Source: Flavobacteriales bacterium UBA5871
GTDB taxonomy: Bacteria; Bacteroidota; Bacteroidia; Flavobacteriales_D; Crocinitomicaceae
Direction of reading: 5' to 3'
Assembly: GCA_002432085.1 (NCBI GenBank)
Contig: DJFN01000082.1
Location: forward strand, 1,081-6,797
DNA length: 5,717 bases
The notes beneath the pieces are model-generated. The model saw only the letters and a program-made list of their open reading frames with translations. It was not told the DNA's origin and made no database searches. The position numbers and the translations under genes are program-made. Shown one piece after another: positions 1 to 5,717 of the stretch. How positions within the stretch are numbered: the first letter of the stretch is position 1; each line of letters begins with the position of its first letter.

Positions 1-329
1 AAGAGAAAATGAGCTTCTTTTGCAGCTATCGGATCGATCGAATTTACCAGCAAGAATAAACCGATCAGCAACAAAATGGCTTCCATAAATCGCGTAATAC
101 AATAGATCACAGCTGTTTGTTTATGTTGCTTCAGCACCGGAACTAACCGGATTCCTAATAAGGTAACGATCACGGAATTGAGCATCACGAGTAGTATTCC
201 GGTCCACAATAAAGCAGCGCTGTTATCCGGTTGCTTCATAGCAGATTCCAGCAAACCGCTTCCAACGCCATAAGCCAGCAGCGGAAGCAAGAAAAGAAAA
301 CCCGTCAGTCGGGCGTTTTGATTTTTCAT
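1..329 (-). CDS. DUF4386-like integral membrane protein, N-terminal part (runs off the left edge)
   Basis: The minus strand is open from an ATG at 329-327 to the window edge, giving 109 residues without a stop, so the C-terminus is missing. It begins MKNQNARLTG, followed by a hydrophobic segment at about residues 9-29. Further membrane segments lie at about 38-62 and 73-97, with a basic loop LKQHKQ between them. The 'ARLTG.L.L...' opening and the spacing of the helices resemble the DUF4386 family, whose members usually have six or seven membrane helices in about 220-240 residues, so roughly half would lie outside the window. The biochemical role of that family is unknown. No clear Shine-Dalgarno precedes the start, as is usual in Bacteroidota. 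It is transcribed divergently from the DUF1801 gene. The frame is secure; the family call is from pattern memory and moderately sure. Confidence 0.7.
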   Translation of the reverse strand, partial: MKNQNARLTGFLFLLPLLAYGVGSGLLESAMKQPDNSAALLWTGILLVMLNSVIVTLLGIRLVPVLKQHKQTAVIYCITRFMEAILLLIGLFLLVNSIDPIAAKEAHFL

Positions 330-423
330 ATCATTTGTTTGCACAAAAATCGAGAGGCAAAACAGGCTGCGCATTGATCTAGGTTAAGAAATGTAATCAC
401 ATGATTTTTTGTATTTTCAATTC
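330..423. promoter_or_regulatory. Divergent intergenic spacer, presumed to carry promoters for both flanking genes
   Basis: This 94-base spacer separates two divergent start codons (329 on minus, 424 on plus), so it should hold both promoters. On the minus strand CAAAAATC (plus 344-351) reads GATTTTTG, seven of eight matches to the Bacteroidota -7 consensus TAnnTTTG, but no TTTG sits at the usual -33 distance. A short interrupted palindrome, AATCA-CA-TGATT, lies at 395-406 just upstream of the plus-strand gene and could be an operator. Both are weak signals. The assignment rests mainly on gene orientation. Confidence 0.35.
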
Positions 424-810
424 ATGGAAACAGCCAAAATCGCAACTGTAGAAGAATACTTTGCAAAGCTTCCCGAGTCGGCCCGTACGTTGATGGAAAC
501 CATGCGATCGACCATTCGCAAAGCGGCGCCCAATGCAACGGAAGTGATCAGCTACGGCATGCCGGCGTTTAAACAACATGGTGTATTGGTCTATTATGCG
601 GCCTGGAAAGAACACATCGGCTTCTACCCGCTTCCGTCGGCGCTAATGGAATTCAAAAAAGAGCTTTCCGCGTATGAAGGCAGTAAAGGCGCAGTCCAGT
701 TTCCGTTCAGTAAGCCGTTGCCGGTCGACTTGATTACGCAAATGGTGCAATTTCGCCTATGGGAAGATGAAGAAAAGGCGAAGCAGAAAAAAGGGAAAAA
801 GAAAAAGTAA
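424..810 (+). CDS. DUF1801 / YdhG-like protein (frataxin-like fold)
   Basis: This is a 128-residue cytosolic protein. Family landmarks are ISYGMPAFK at residues 42-50, the HIGFYP strand at 64-69, and GAVQFPFSKPLP at 89-100, the typical C-terminal motif of DUF1801 proteins. Bacillus subtilis YdhG (Fra), in this family, has a frataxin-like fold and has been proposed as an iron chaperone for Fe-S cluster or haem assembly. Whether this protein binds iron cannot be read from sequence. The ATG at 424 is preferred to an in-frame TTG at 409, because the family starts close to the first helix and the extra five residues add nothing. The C-terminus (residues 116-128) is a charged, lysine-rich tail, EEKAKQKKGKKKK, beyond the conserved domain. 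It is a stand-alone gene, 91 bases from the next start and divergent from the gene to its left. Confidence 0.85.
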   Translation: METAKIATVEEYFAKLPESARTLMETMRSTIRKAAPNATEVISYGMPAFKQHGVLVYYAAWKEHIGFYPLPSALMEFKKELSAYEGSKGAVQFPFSKPLPVDLITQMVQFRLWEDEEKAKQKKGKKKK

Positions 811-901
811 GCGTGTTAAAGGACATTAAAAGAATGGACTTTTTCCGGCTAAGTCGTGGACGCTGAATCTACAAACTTCTACCTTTACCGAAAAAGCAGC
901 T

Positions 902-1519
902 ATGTTTATTGAGATAAACCCCGATAATATCGATCAGCGACTGATTCAGCAAGTGGTTGACTCGCTTCGTGGAGGCAATCTGATTGTTTTTCCGACCGAT
1001 ACCGTTTATGCCGTGGGCTGCGATGTCAAGAATAAAAAAGCGCTTGCAGAGCTGGCCAAATGGAAGAACGTCAAGATTCAGAAAGCCCAGTTTTCGATGA
1101 TCTGCTCGGATCTTGGTCAGGTTTCCGAATATGTCCGTCAGCTGGATCGCTCGACTTTTCGTTTGTTAAAACAACACCTTCCCGGACCGTTTACCTTTAT
1201 CCTTGAAGCTACCGGAGAAGTTTCCAAGCTTTTCGAAGCAAGCAAAAAGGAAATCGGGATCCGTATTCCGGATAATAAGATCGCGCTGGCCATTGTGGAA
1301 CAGCTCGGGAACCCGATGGCAAGTACTTCCATGCACGACGGCGAAGACGAAATTGCCGACTACTTCGCCGATCCGTATGCAATTTACGAGCGCTACGACG
1401 ACAACTTCGGCGTGATCATCGACGGCGGCTACGGACACCTGGAAGCATCGACTATTGTGGACTGTACCGGCGGTGGTATCGACATTATCCGCCAGGGAAT
1501 CGGAAAAATCGACCTATGA
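902..1519 (+). CDS. YciO-type Sua5/YciO/YrdC family protein (putative threonylcarbamoyl-AMP synthase-like)
   Basis: This 205-residue protein matches the single-domain Sua5/YciO/YrdC fold along its length. Landmarks are PTDTVYAVGC at residues 31-40, PGPFTFIL at 94-101, GIRIPD at 119-124, STSM at 141-144, DGGYG at 174-178, STIVD at 183-187 and RQGIGK at 197-202. The N-terminus (INPDN..QRLIQQVVDSLRGG) and overall pattern are closest to E. coli YciO rather than TsaC. TsaC/Sua5 enzymes make threonylcarbamoyl-AMP from threonine, bicarbonate and ATP, the first step of tRNA t6A37 modification. The K-x-R / S-x-N signature of true TsaC/Sua5 is altered here: K55-N56-V57 (no arginine) and S143-M144-H145 (no asparagine). 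A TsaC role is therefore possible but not assured. It is the first gene of the tight plus-strand series, and its TGA overlaps the next gene's ATG (ATGA at 1516-1519). The start is the first ATG and fits the family length. Confidence 0.85.
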   Translation: MFIEINPDNIDQRLIQQVVDSLRGGNLIVFPTDTVYAVGCDVKNKKALAELAKWKNVKIQKAQFSMICSDLGQVSEYVRQLDRSTFRLLKQHLPGPFTFILEATGEVSKLFEASKKEIGIRIPDNKIALAIVEQLGNPMASTSMHDGEDEIADYFADPYAIYERYDDNFGVIIDGGYGHLEASTIVDCTGGGIDIIRQGIGKIDL

Positions 1520-2091
1520 TCTGTATCATCGATTGCGGCAGCAGCAAAACGCCTCAAATTGAATCCATCGTTTACGAACACGACGATACGCATGTGGTTG
1601 GCATGTATGAATTCGATGCGTCAACTGATCTGCAAGATTGCAAAGGCGTAATTCTTTCCGGCGCTCCTATTCTGATCACGGAGAAAGATCCGGAGCCTTT
1701 GCTGAAGCTTTTCGAATGGATCAAAACGATTGGGCTTCCCGTATTGGGCATTTGTTTCGGACACCAGATCATTGGCTTGCTGCACGGTGCTTTGGCGAAT
1801 CGTCAGCGGGAGGACCGCGACTGGCAAACGATCGAAGTTTTACAGGAATGTCCGCTGTTTGATAAGCTTCCGAACGAGCTGGAACTGATGGAAGATCACT
1901 GCGAAGCGATTTCCATTCCGGCAGATTTTATCCATGTAGCAGTTTCCGACAGCTGCGTCAACGAAGCCATGATGCACAAGACCAAACCGCTTTTTGGCGT
2001 ACAGTTTCATCCGGAAGTGTCGGGAAATCTGGGTGCTGTCATTCTTGAAAACTTTGTTCATATCTGTGAGCGTCACCAACGTATAGATTAA
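1516..2091 (+). CDS. Free-standing class I glutamine amidotransferase
   Basis: A 191-residue cytosolic protein with the complete class I (triad) glutaminase core. The nucleophile elbow GICFGHQ at residues 78-84 carries Cys80, and QFHPEVS at 163-169 carries His165 and Glu167. GVILSGAP at 44-51 supplies the usual oxyanion-strand loop. Such domains release ammonia from glutamine for a partner synthase, as in the N-terminal half of GMP synthase (GuaA), which this resembles in length and motifs. No ATP-pyrophosphatase or other synthase domain is attached or encoded next to it, so the acceptor is unknown. It could instead act as a gamma-glutamyl hydrolase, as some free-standing members do. The ATG lies within the ATGA overlap with the YciO-like gene, so the two are probably translationally coupled. 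The following gene starts 23 bases after its TAA. Confidence 0.87.
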   Translation: MICIIDCGSSKTPQIESIVYEHDDTHVVGMYEFDASTDLQDCKGVILSGAPILITEKDPEPLLKLFEWIKTIGLPVLGICFGHQIIGLLHGALANRQREDRDWQTIEVLQECPLFDKLPNELELMEDHCEAISIPADFIHVAVSDSCVNEAMMHKTKPLFGVQFHPEVSGNLGAVILENFVHICERHQRID

Positions 2092-2114
2092 AGCTGAAAT
2101 ACGATCTTTAGCCT

Positions 2115-3362
2115 ATGCTTTTGAATCGTATCTGGATCGGATTTTTTCTCGTAGCCGTTGTTGTCGGGCTTTCCAAGCTGATTTTCTGGCAGGACACGGA
2201 GATTTTCCGCACCATGGCCATCGGGCTGTTCGATTCCGCAAAGCTGGGATTTGAATTGTCGATCTACATGACCGGCGCGATGTGTATGTGCCTCGGTTTT
2301 ATGCGTGTAGGCGAAAAAGGCGGAGCCGTTCAGATGCTCAGCAAAGCCATTGCGCCACTTTTTATCCGCATGTTCCCGAGTATTCCGAAAAACCATCCGG
2401 CTGTGGGAGCCGTGATGATGAATTTCAGCGCGAATATGCTTGGACTGGATAATGCTGCGACACCGTTCGGACTGAAAGCCATGAAAGAGCTACAGGACCT
2501 GAATCCGGATAAAGACACGGCTTCCGACGCACAGATCATGTTCCTGGCGCTGAATACGGCCGGGATGACGATCATTCCTGTTAGCGTTCTATCATTGTTA
2601 TCTATAAAAGGTTCTGCCAATCCGACGGAGATTTTCGTTCCGGTGCTCATTACCACGTTCTGTTCGGCGCTGATAGCCTTATTTCTCGTTGCTATTCGTC
2701 AGCGCATTCGTTTGCTCGACCCGATCGTAATCGCTTATCTGGGTACAGGAATCGCATTCCTGGTTGGTTTGCTGACACTCCTCCACTTCTATCCCGAACA
2801 CACGCAAAATGTGGCCAATGTAGGCGGAAATCTCCTGTTGATCGGTATTTTCATCCTGTTCATTGTGCTGGCAATGGTGAAGCGCGTGAATGTCTACGAG
2901 GAATTCGTCGAAGGCGCGAAAGAAGGATTCCAGGTTGCGGTTACTATCATTCCATTTCTTGTGACCATGCTGGTTGGAATCGGTATTTTCAGAGATTCCG
3001 GCGCTATGGCTGCTTTGATCGATGGTATTCGCTGGTTCTTTTTACAGATCGGATTGCTGCATACGGAATTCGTGGATGCCTTACCGGTAGGAATTATGAA
3101 GCCGTTTAGTGGTGGTGGCGCACGTGGCATGATGTTGCAAACGTTCAAAGACTTTGGTGTTGACGATTTCCGCTCGAAGATCGCTGCAACCATGCAGGGC
3201 GGAACGGAAACGACGTTCTATGTGCTCGCGGTGTATTTCGGCTCGGTGGGCATCAAGAAAACCCGATACGCGGCCGGCGTCGGATTAATTGTCGACATTA
3301 TTGGAATCATCATCGCGATTCTCGTATCTTACCTGTTCTATCAAGTTCCTCCGTTAAAATGA
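2115..3362 (+). CDS. Fused SpmA/SpmB 'nucleoside recognition' (Gate domain) membrane protein
   Basis: A 415-residue polytopic inner-membrane protein in which SpmA-like and SpmB-like halves are joined. The N-terminal half carries the SpmA hallmark at residues 103-126, including NFSANMLGLDNAATPFG, and FLALNTAGMTIIP at 143-155. The C-terminal half carries SpmB hallmarks: the helix at 272-292 ending GIGIFRDSGAM, MKPFSGGGARGM at 328-339, and QGGTETTFYVLAVYFG at 361-376. Hydrophobic segments lie at about 5-23, 47-63, 140-163, 172-194, 203-224, 237-256, 272-292 and 388-409. In Bacillus, SpmA and SpmB are separate proteins needed for spore core dehydration. Fused versions are common in non-sporulating Bacteroidota, where the transported or sensed molecule is unknown; 'nucleoside recognition' is only a domain name. 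The stop overlaps the next gene's ATG (ATGA, 3359-3362). Confidence 0.9.
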   Translation: MLLNRIWIGFFLVAVVVGLSKLIFWQDTEIFRTMAIGLFDSAKLGFELSIYMTGAMCMCLGFMRVGEKGGAVQMLSKAIAPLFIRMFPSIPKNHPAVGAVMMNFSANMLGLDNAATPFGLKAMKELQDLNPDKDTASDAQIMFLALNTAGMTIIPVSVLSLLSIKGSANPTEIFVPVLITTFCSALIALFLVAIRQRIRLLDPIVIAYLGTGIAFLVGLLTLLHFYPEHTQNVANVGGNLLLIGIFILFIVLAMVKRVNVYEEFVEGAKEGFQVAVTIIPFLVTMLVGIGIFRDSGAMAALIDGIRWFFLQIGLLHTEFVDALPVGIMKPFSGGGARGMMLQTFKDFGVDDFRSKIAATMQGGTETTFYVLAVYFGSVGIKKTRYAAGVGLIVDIIGIIIAILVSYLFYQVPPLK

Positions 3363-3853
3363 GCTGGTTCAAACGCATATTCGGAAAAGATACCGAGCCG
3401 CAGACTGCCCGGAAACCGGTGGCTGTTGTGCCGATGAAAAGCCTCGATTATCCGCCGAAGATTATCCTTGCCTGGTGCAAAGCACTCGAAGGCAATACCG
3501 ATCTGGGCGCTTACCTGCTCAACAACGGCTACCCGGAATTGTTTTACGCCACGCAGGCCATTCTGCTGAAACCCGAAGCCCGCGACTGGCTGATGGACAA
3601 CGGCTATCCGCATCTGATGGCCATGATCAACGCAGCAGAAGGAAACGAATCTGCGCTCAACTGGCTGAAAATCCACCAGTTCGATTTGCTGTATCATATC
3701 GCGGAAACGGTTGAAGGACAAACGGAAAGCTATGCCTGGCTGAAAGCACATGCTACCGAGGATTTATTCCTGCTGGCCCGTACGATCAAATCCGTCAAAG
3801 ACGATATCGAGTTCAACCATAACGACATTCACACTTTCGGAAAAGATCTATGA
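3359..3853 (+). CDS. Uncharacterised small protein made of 25-residue helical repeats
   Basis: A 164-residue protein I cannot assign to a named family. After a short basic N-terminus (MSWFKRIFGK) and a proline-containing linker, residues 31-152 consist of repeated helix-rich units. These start at 31 (YPPKIILAWCKALEGN), 58 (YPELFYATQAILL), 83 (YPHLMAMINAAEGN), 108 (FDLLYHIAETVEGQ) and 133 (TEDLFLLARTIKS). Units two to four are each exactly 25 residues, ending in a W-L-x-x-x-G/H type helix (ARDWLMDNG, ALNWLKIHQ, SYAWLKAHA). This suggests a small alpha-solenoid, probably a protein-binding scaffold. There is no signal peptide and no obvious catalytic motif. Both ends overlap neighbours by ATGA, after the SpmAB fusion and before the acetyltransferase, so it is almost certainly co-translated and may work with the membrane protein. 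That link is inference from position only. Confidence 0.85.
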   Translation: MSWFKRIFGKDTEPQTARKPVAVVPMKSLDYPPKIILAWCKALEGNTDLGAYLLNNGYPELFYATQAILLKPEARDWLMDNGYPHLMAMINAAEGNESALNWLKIHQFDLLYHIAETVEGQTESYAWLKAHATEDLFLLARTIKSVKDDIEFNHNDIHTFGKDL

Positions 3854-4350
3854 CCATCCGCAAAGCCACACTTTGGGATATTCCCTTGATCCGTCGTATT
3901 TCGCAGGAAACATGGCCGGCAGCTTACGGTGAAATTCTTTCGAAGGAACAGATCGGATATATGCTCGAGCTGATGTATTCCGAAACCGCGTTGCACCAGC
4001 AGCTTTCCCATCCGGACCAGGAGTTTTTCATTGCAGAAGAAGATGGAACCGCTTACGGATTCATGGGTATTCAATGGAATTATCCGGTAACGGGAACGAC
4101 CAAGCTGCACAAGATCTACGTGTTGCCTTCGGCACAGGGCAAACAGGTTGGCAAGCGATTGATTCAGCATTTGATTGACTTATTAAAAACGAAAGATCAA
4201 TCGATTATAGCATTGAATGTGAACCGTAACAATAAAGCGAAATCGTTCTATGAACACCTCGGATTCCGGGTTGTCGGCGAAGAAGATATCGACATTGGAA
4301 GTGGTTACTTGATGGAAGATTATATTATGCAATTGACAGTGGACAATTGA
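3850..4350 (+). CDS. GNAT family N-acetyltransferase
   Basis: A 166-residue cytosolic acetyltransferase that transfers an acetyl group from acetyl-CoA to an amine; the substrate cannot be predicted. The beta-4 strand and pyrophosphate-binding loop are seen as LHKIYVLP at residues 86-93 followed by QGKQVG at 96-101, a variant of the Q/R-x-x-G-x-G/A motif. LNVNRNNKAKSFYEHLGF at 122-139 is the typical C-terminal motif B. The end, DIDIGSGYLMEDYIM, matches a widespread Bacteroidota GNAT group. The start is the ATG within the ATGA overlap with the repeat protein. The final residues QLTVDN and the TGA stop are encoded inside the repeat element at 4327-4396, so the native C-terminus has probably been altered by that repeat. 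The core fold appears intact. Confidence 0.9.
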   Translation: MTIRKATLWDIPLIRRISQETWPAAYGEILSKEQIGYMLELMYSETALHQQLSHPDQEFFIAEEDGTAYGFMGIQWNYPVTGTTKLHKIYVLPSAQGKQVGKRLIQHLIDLLKTKDQSIIALNVNRNNKAKSFYEHLGFRVVGEEDIDIGSGYLMEDYIMQLTVDN

Positions 4351-4396
4351 CGATGGACAATTATGCTGTCAATTGTCCATTGTAAATTGTCAATTG
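4327..4396. repeat. 14-base-periodic repeat forming a long imperfect hairpin
   Basis: The left side consists of 14-base units starting at 4327, 4341 and 4355 around the core GGACAATTGAC. The right side has complementary units at 4367 (TGTCAATTGTCCAT) and 4381 (TGTAAATTGTCAAT). Pairing 4337-4362 with 4371-4396 around an 8-base loop (ATGCTGTC) gives 22 Watson-Crick pairs, two G-T pairs and two mismatches; the inner 10 pairs are perfect (ATGGACAATT / AATTGTCCAT). No T-run follows, so it is not a classic intrinsic terminator, although it could still pause or end transcription or protect the operon mRNA. It overlaps the 3' end of the acetyltransferase gene and ends four bases before the transporter's ATG. 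From memory, similar AATTGTCAATTGTC-type intergenic repeats occur many times in some bacterial genomes; copy number here is untested. Confidence 0.85.
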
Positions 4397-4400
4397 ATAC

Positions 4401-5717
4401 ATGGAACACAAACCTACTAAAGGCATCTGGAAGGTCATTTCTGCTTCTTCGGCCGGAACGCTGATCGAATGGTACGATTTCTACATTTTCGGCAGTCTCG
4501 CCGTGGTGATCTCTACGAAATTCTTCCCGGCAGATAATCCTGTTGCGGCATTTTTGTCTACGCTGGCCACATTTGCCGCCGGTTTCGTCGTTCGGCCTTT
4601 TGGCGCCATTTTCTTTGGCCGACTGGGTGATCTTATCGGACGGAAATACACCTTTATGGTGACGCTTTTGCTTATGGGAATGGCCACTTTCCTGATCGGC
4701 TGCGTTCCCGCTTATGAAACCATCGGCGTTTTCGCTCCCATTCTCGTGTTGGTTCTCCGTTTGTTACAGGGATTGGCGCTTGGCGGTGAATACGGCGGAG
4801 CTGCTACTTATGTAGCCGAACACGCTCCATCCGGACAGCGCGGCTACTGGACATCCTGGATTCAGACAACGGCCACCGCAGGTTTGTTCATCTCGCTCAT
4901 GGTGATTCTGCTTACCAAAGCCATGCTTTCCGAAGCTGCGTTTGACAATTGGGGCTGGCGCGTTCCTTTCTGGATTTCCATCCTGATGGTCGCCGTTTCC
5001 TATTTCATCCGCCGGAAAATGCACGAATCACCGGTGTTTGCAAAAGCCAAAGCAGAAGGGAAAACGAGTACGAATCCGCTGAAAGAAAGCTTCGGGAACC
5101 GCTATAATTTCAAATTCGTTTTGCTGGCGCTGTTCGGCGTGGCCATGGGACAAGGCGTTGTCTGGTACACCGGGCAATTCTACGCCATGAGCTTTATGAA
5201 AACGGTCATGAATGTCGATTCGCAGCAAGTCGATCTGCTGCTCGGAGCTGCGTTGCTGATCGGAACGCCGTTCTTTATCTTCTTTGGCTGGCTAAGCGAC
5301 AAGATCGGTCGAAAACCGGTCATGATGGCCGGAATGCTGCTGGCGATCTGTTGTTACCGGCCTATTTACAGCGCAATGTACAACACGACCGATCCGGCAG
5401 GAAAACAAATTACCATTTCGACTGGATTAAATCAACTCAAAACAAATAAATTAAACCAACAGGATTCAATTTATACTTTAAGTACAACATTCACCGACGG
5501 ATCGATGTTAACTGAAACCACAACCAAGCATCTGGCTACCGGGAAATCGGAAACCAAGCGTGTGATGAAAGCGTCGACTTCGGATTGTGTGAAGCTCTCT
5601 TTACTGGTTTTATTGCAGGTGCTGTTCGTTACGATGGTTTACGGCCCTATCGCTGCTTTTCTGGTGGAATTGTTCCCGGTTCAGATCCGTTATACATCGA
5701 TGTCGCTGCCCTATCAT
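4401..5717 (+). CDS. MFS transporter of the metabolite:H+ symporter (MHS, ProP/ShiA-like) family, C-terminus missing
   Basis: The frame is open for 439 residues to the right edge. The ATG at 4401 is the first start after an in-frame TGA at 4395-4397, and the N-terminus (ASSAGTLIEWYDFYIFGSLA at 15-34) fits the family. Other hallmarks are GRLGDLIGRK at 73-82 (MFS motif A), LLQGLALGGEYGGAATYVAE at 121-140, NWGWRVPFW at 183-191, the second motif A WLSDKIGRKP at 297-306, and VQIRYTSMSLPYH at 427-439, where TM11 begins. MHS proteins are inner-membrane proton symporters for osmolytes, organic acids or similar small metabolites; the substrate is not readable here. Ten membrane helices are present and two should lie beyond the edge. 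Residues about 326-398 form a polar insertion in the predicted periplasmic TM9-TM10 loop, part of it very AT-rich. No Shine-Dalgarno is visible; the hairpin repeat occupies that position. Confidence 0.9.
   Translation, partial: MEHKPTKGIWKVISASSAGTLIEWYDFYIFGSLAVVISTKFFPADNPVAAFLSTLATFAAGFVVRPFGAIFFGRLGDLIGRKYTFMVTLLLMGMATFLIGCVPAYETIGVFAPILVLVLRLLQGLALGGEYGGAATYVAEHAPSGQRGYWTSWIQTTATAGLFISLMVILLTKAMLSEAAFDNWGWRVPFWISILMVAVSYFIRRKMHESPVFAKAKAEGKTSTNPLKESFGNRYNFKFVLLALFGVAMGQGVVWYTGQFYAMSFMKTVMNVDSQQVDLLLGAALLIGTPFFIFFGWLSDKIGRKPVMMAGMLLAICCYRPIYSAMYNTTDPAGKQITISTGLNQLKTNKLNQQDSIYTLSTTFTDGSMLTETTTKHLATGKSETKRVMKASTSDCVKLSLLVLLQVLFVTMVYGPIAAFLVELFPVQIRYTSMSLPYH

Noticed and set aside
409..423. 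TTG start for the DUF1801 gene adding MYFQF.
   Set aside because: The ATG at 424 fits the family N-terminus better and ATG is the more usual start. The extra residues have no family support.
880..887. TACCTTTA upstream of the YciO-like gene, seven of eight matches to the Bacteroidota -7 element TAnnTTTG.
   Set aside because: No TTTG-like -33 element lies 19-21 bases upstream, and such matches are frequent by chance. It may still be the promoter of the operon but is not supported enough to list.
2115..3362. SpmA/SpmB homology taken as a sign of a spore-forming organism.
   Set aside because: The fused form occurs widely in non-sporulating Bacteroidota, and nothing else in the window relates to sporulation.
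3341..3751. Long open frame on the minus strand opposite the repeat protein gene, 136 residues.
   Set aside because: It lies entirely antisense to coupled plus-strand genes and has no recognisable domain or membrane segment. It is best explained as a codon-bias shadow.
4333..4361. TTGACA, 17 bases, then GACAAT inside the repeat, resembling an E. coli sigma-70 promoter for the transporter.
   Set aside because: The match arises from the repeat unit itself, and the primary sigma factor of Bacteroidota uses a different consensus, so it is not convincing as a promoter.
4337..4396. Hairpin as a classic intrinsic terminator.
   Set aside because: The stem is AT-rich, long and imperfect, and no T-run follows on either strand. 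It is listed as a repeat instead.
4941..4950. TTTGACAATTGGGG in the transporter gene as another copy of the hairpin repeat unit.
   Set aside because: Only the short GACAATTG core matches, and it encodes the conserved FDNWGW motif of the family, so the match is by chance.

Overview
The window looks like chromosomal DNA from a member of the Bacteroidota (medium confidence). I infer this from the fused SpmA-SpmB membrane protein, the DUF4386 and DUF1801 proteins, the MHS-type transporter, the mostly absent Shine-Dalgarno sequences and the moderate base composition. I see no rRNA, tRNA, insertion sequence, phage gene or CRISPR array. Coding density is high and no gap exceeds 100 bases.

Layout: on the minus strand, positions 1-329 hold the N-terminal part of a DUF4386 membrane protein that runs off the left edge. 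It diverges, across a 94-base spacer, from a DUF1801 (YdhG/frataxin-like fold) protein at 424-810. After a 91-base gap comes a tight plus-strand series. It contains a YciO-type Sua5/YciO/YrdC protein (902-1519), a free-standing class I glutamine amidotransferase (1516-2091), a fused SpmA/SpmB 'nucleoside recognition' membrane protein (2115-3362), a small protein of 25-residue helical repeats with no recognised family (3359-3853) and a GNAT acetyltransferase (3850-4350). Three of the four junctions are 4-base ATGA stop/start overlaps and the fourth is a 23-base gap, so the five genes are very probably one operon with translational coupling.

At 4327-4396 a 14-base-periodic repeat folds into an imperfect 26-bp hairpin. 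It supplies the last codons and stop of the acetyltransferase and ends four bases before the ATG of an MHS-family MFS transporter (4401 to the right edge, incomplete). The transporter has a roughly 70-residue, AT-rich insertion in its predicted TM9-TM10 periplasmic loop.

How the genes work together is not evident from sequence. The most unusual items are the uncharacterised repeat protein coupled to the SpmAB fusion, the degenerate Sua5/TsaC signature in the YciO-like protein, and the hairpin repeat at the gene boundary. I found no clear new defence or mobile system; most of the window reads as ordinary core or near-core chromosome.
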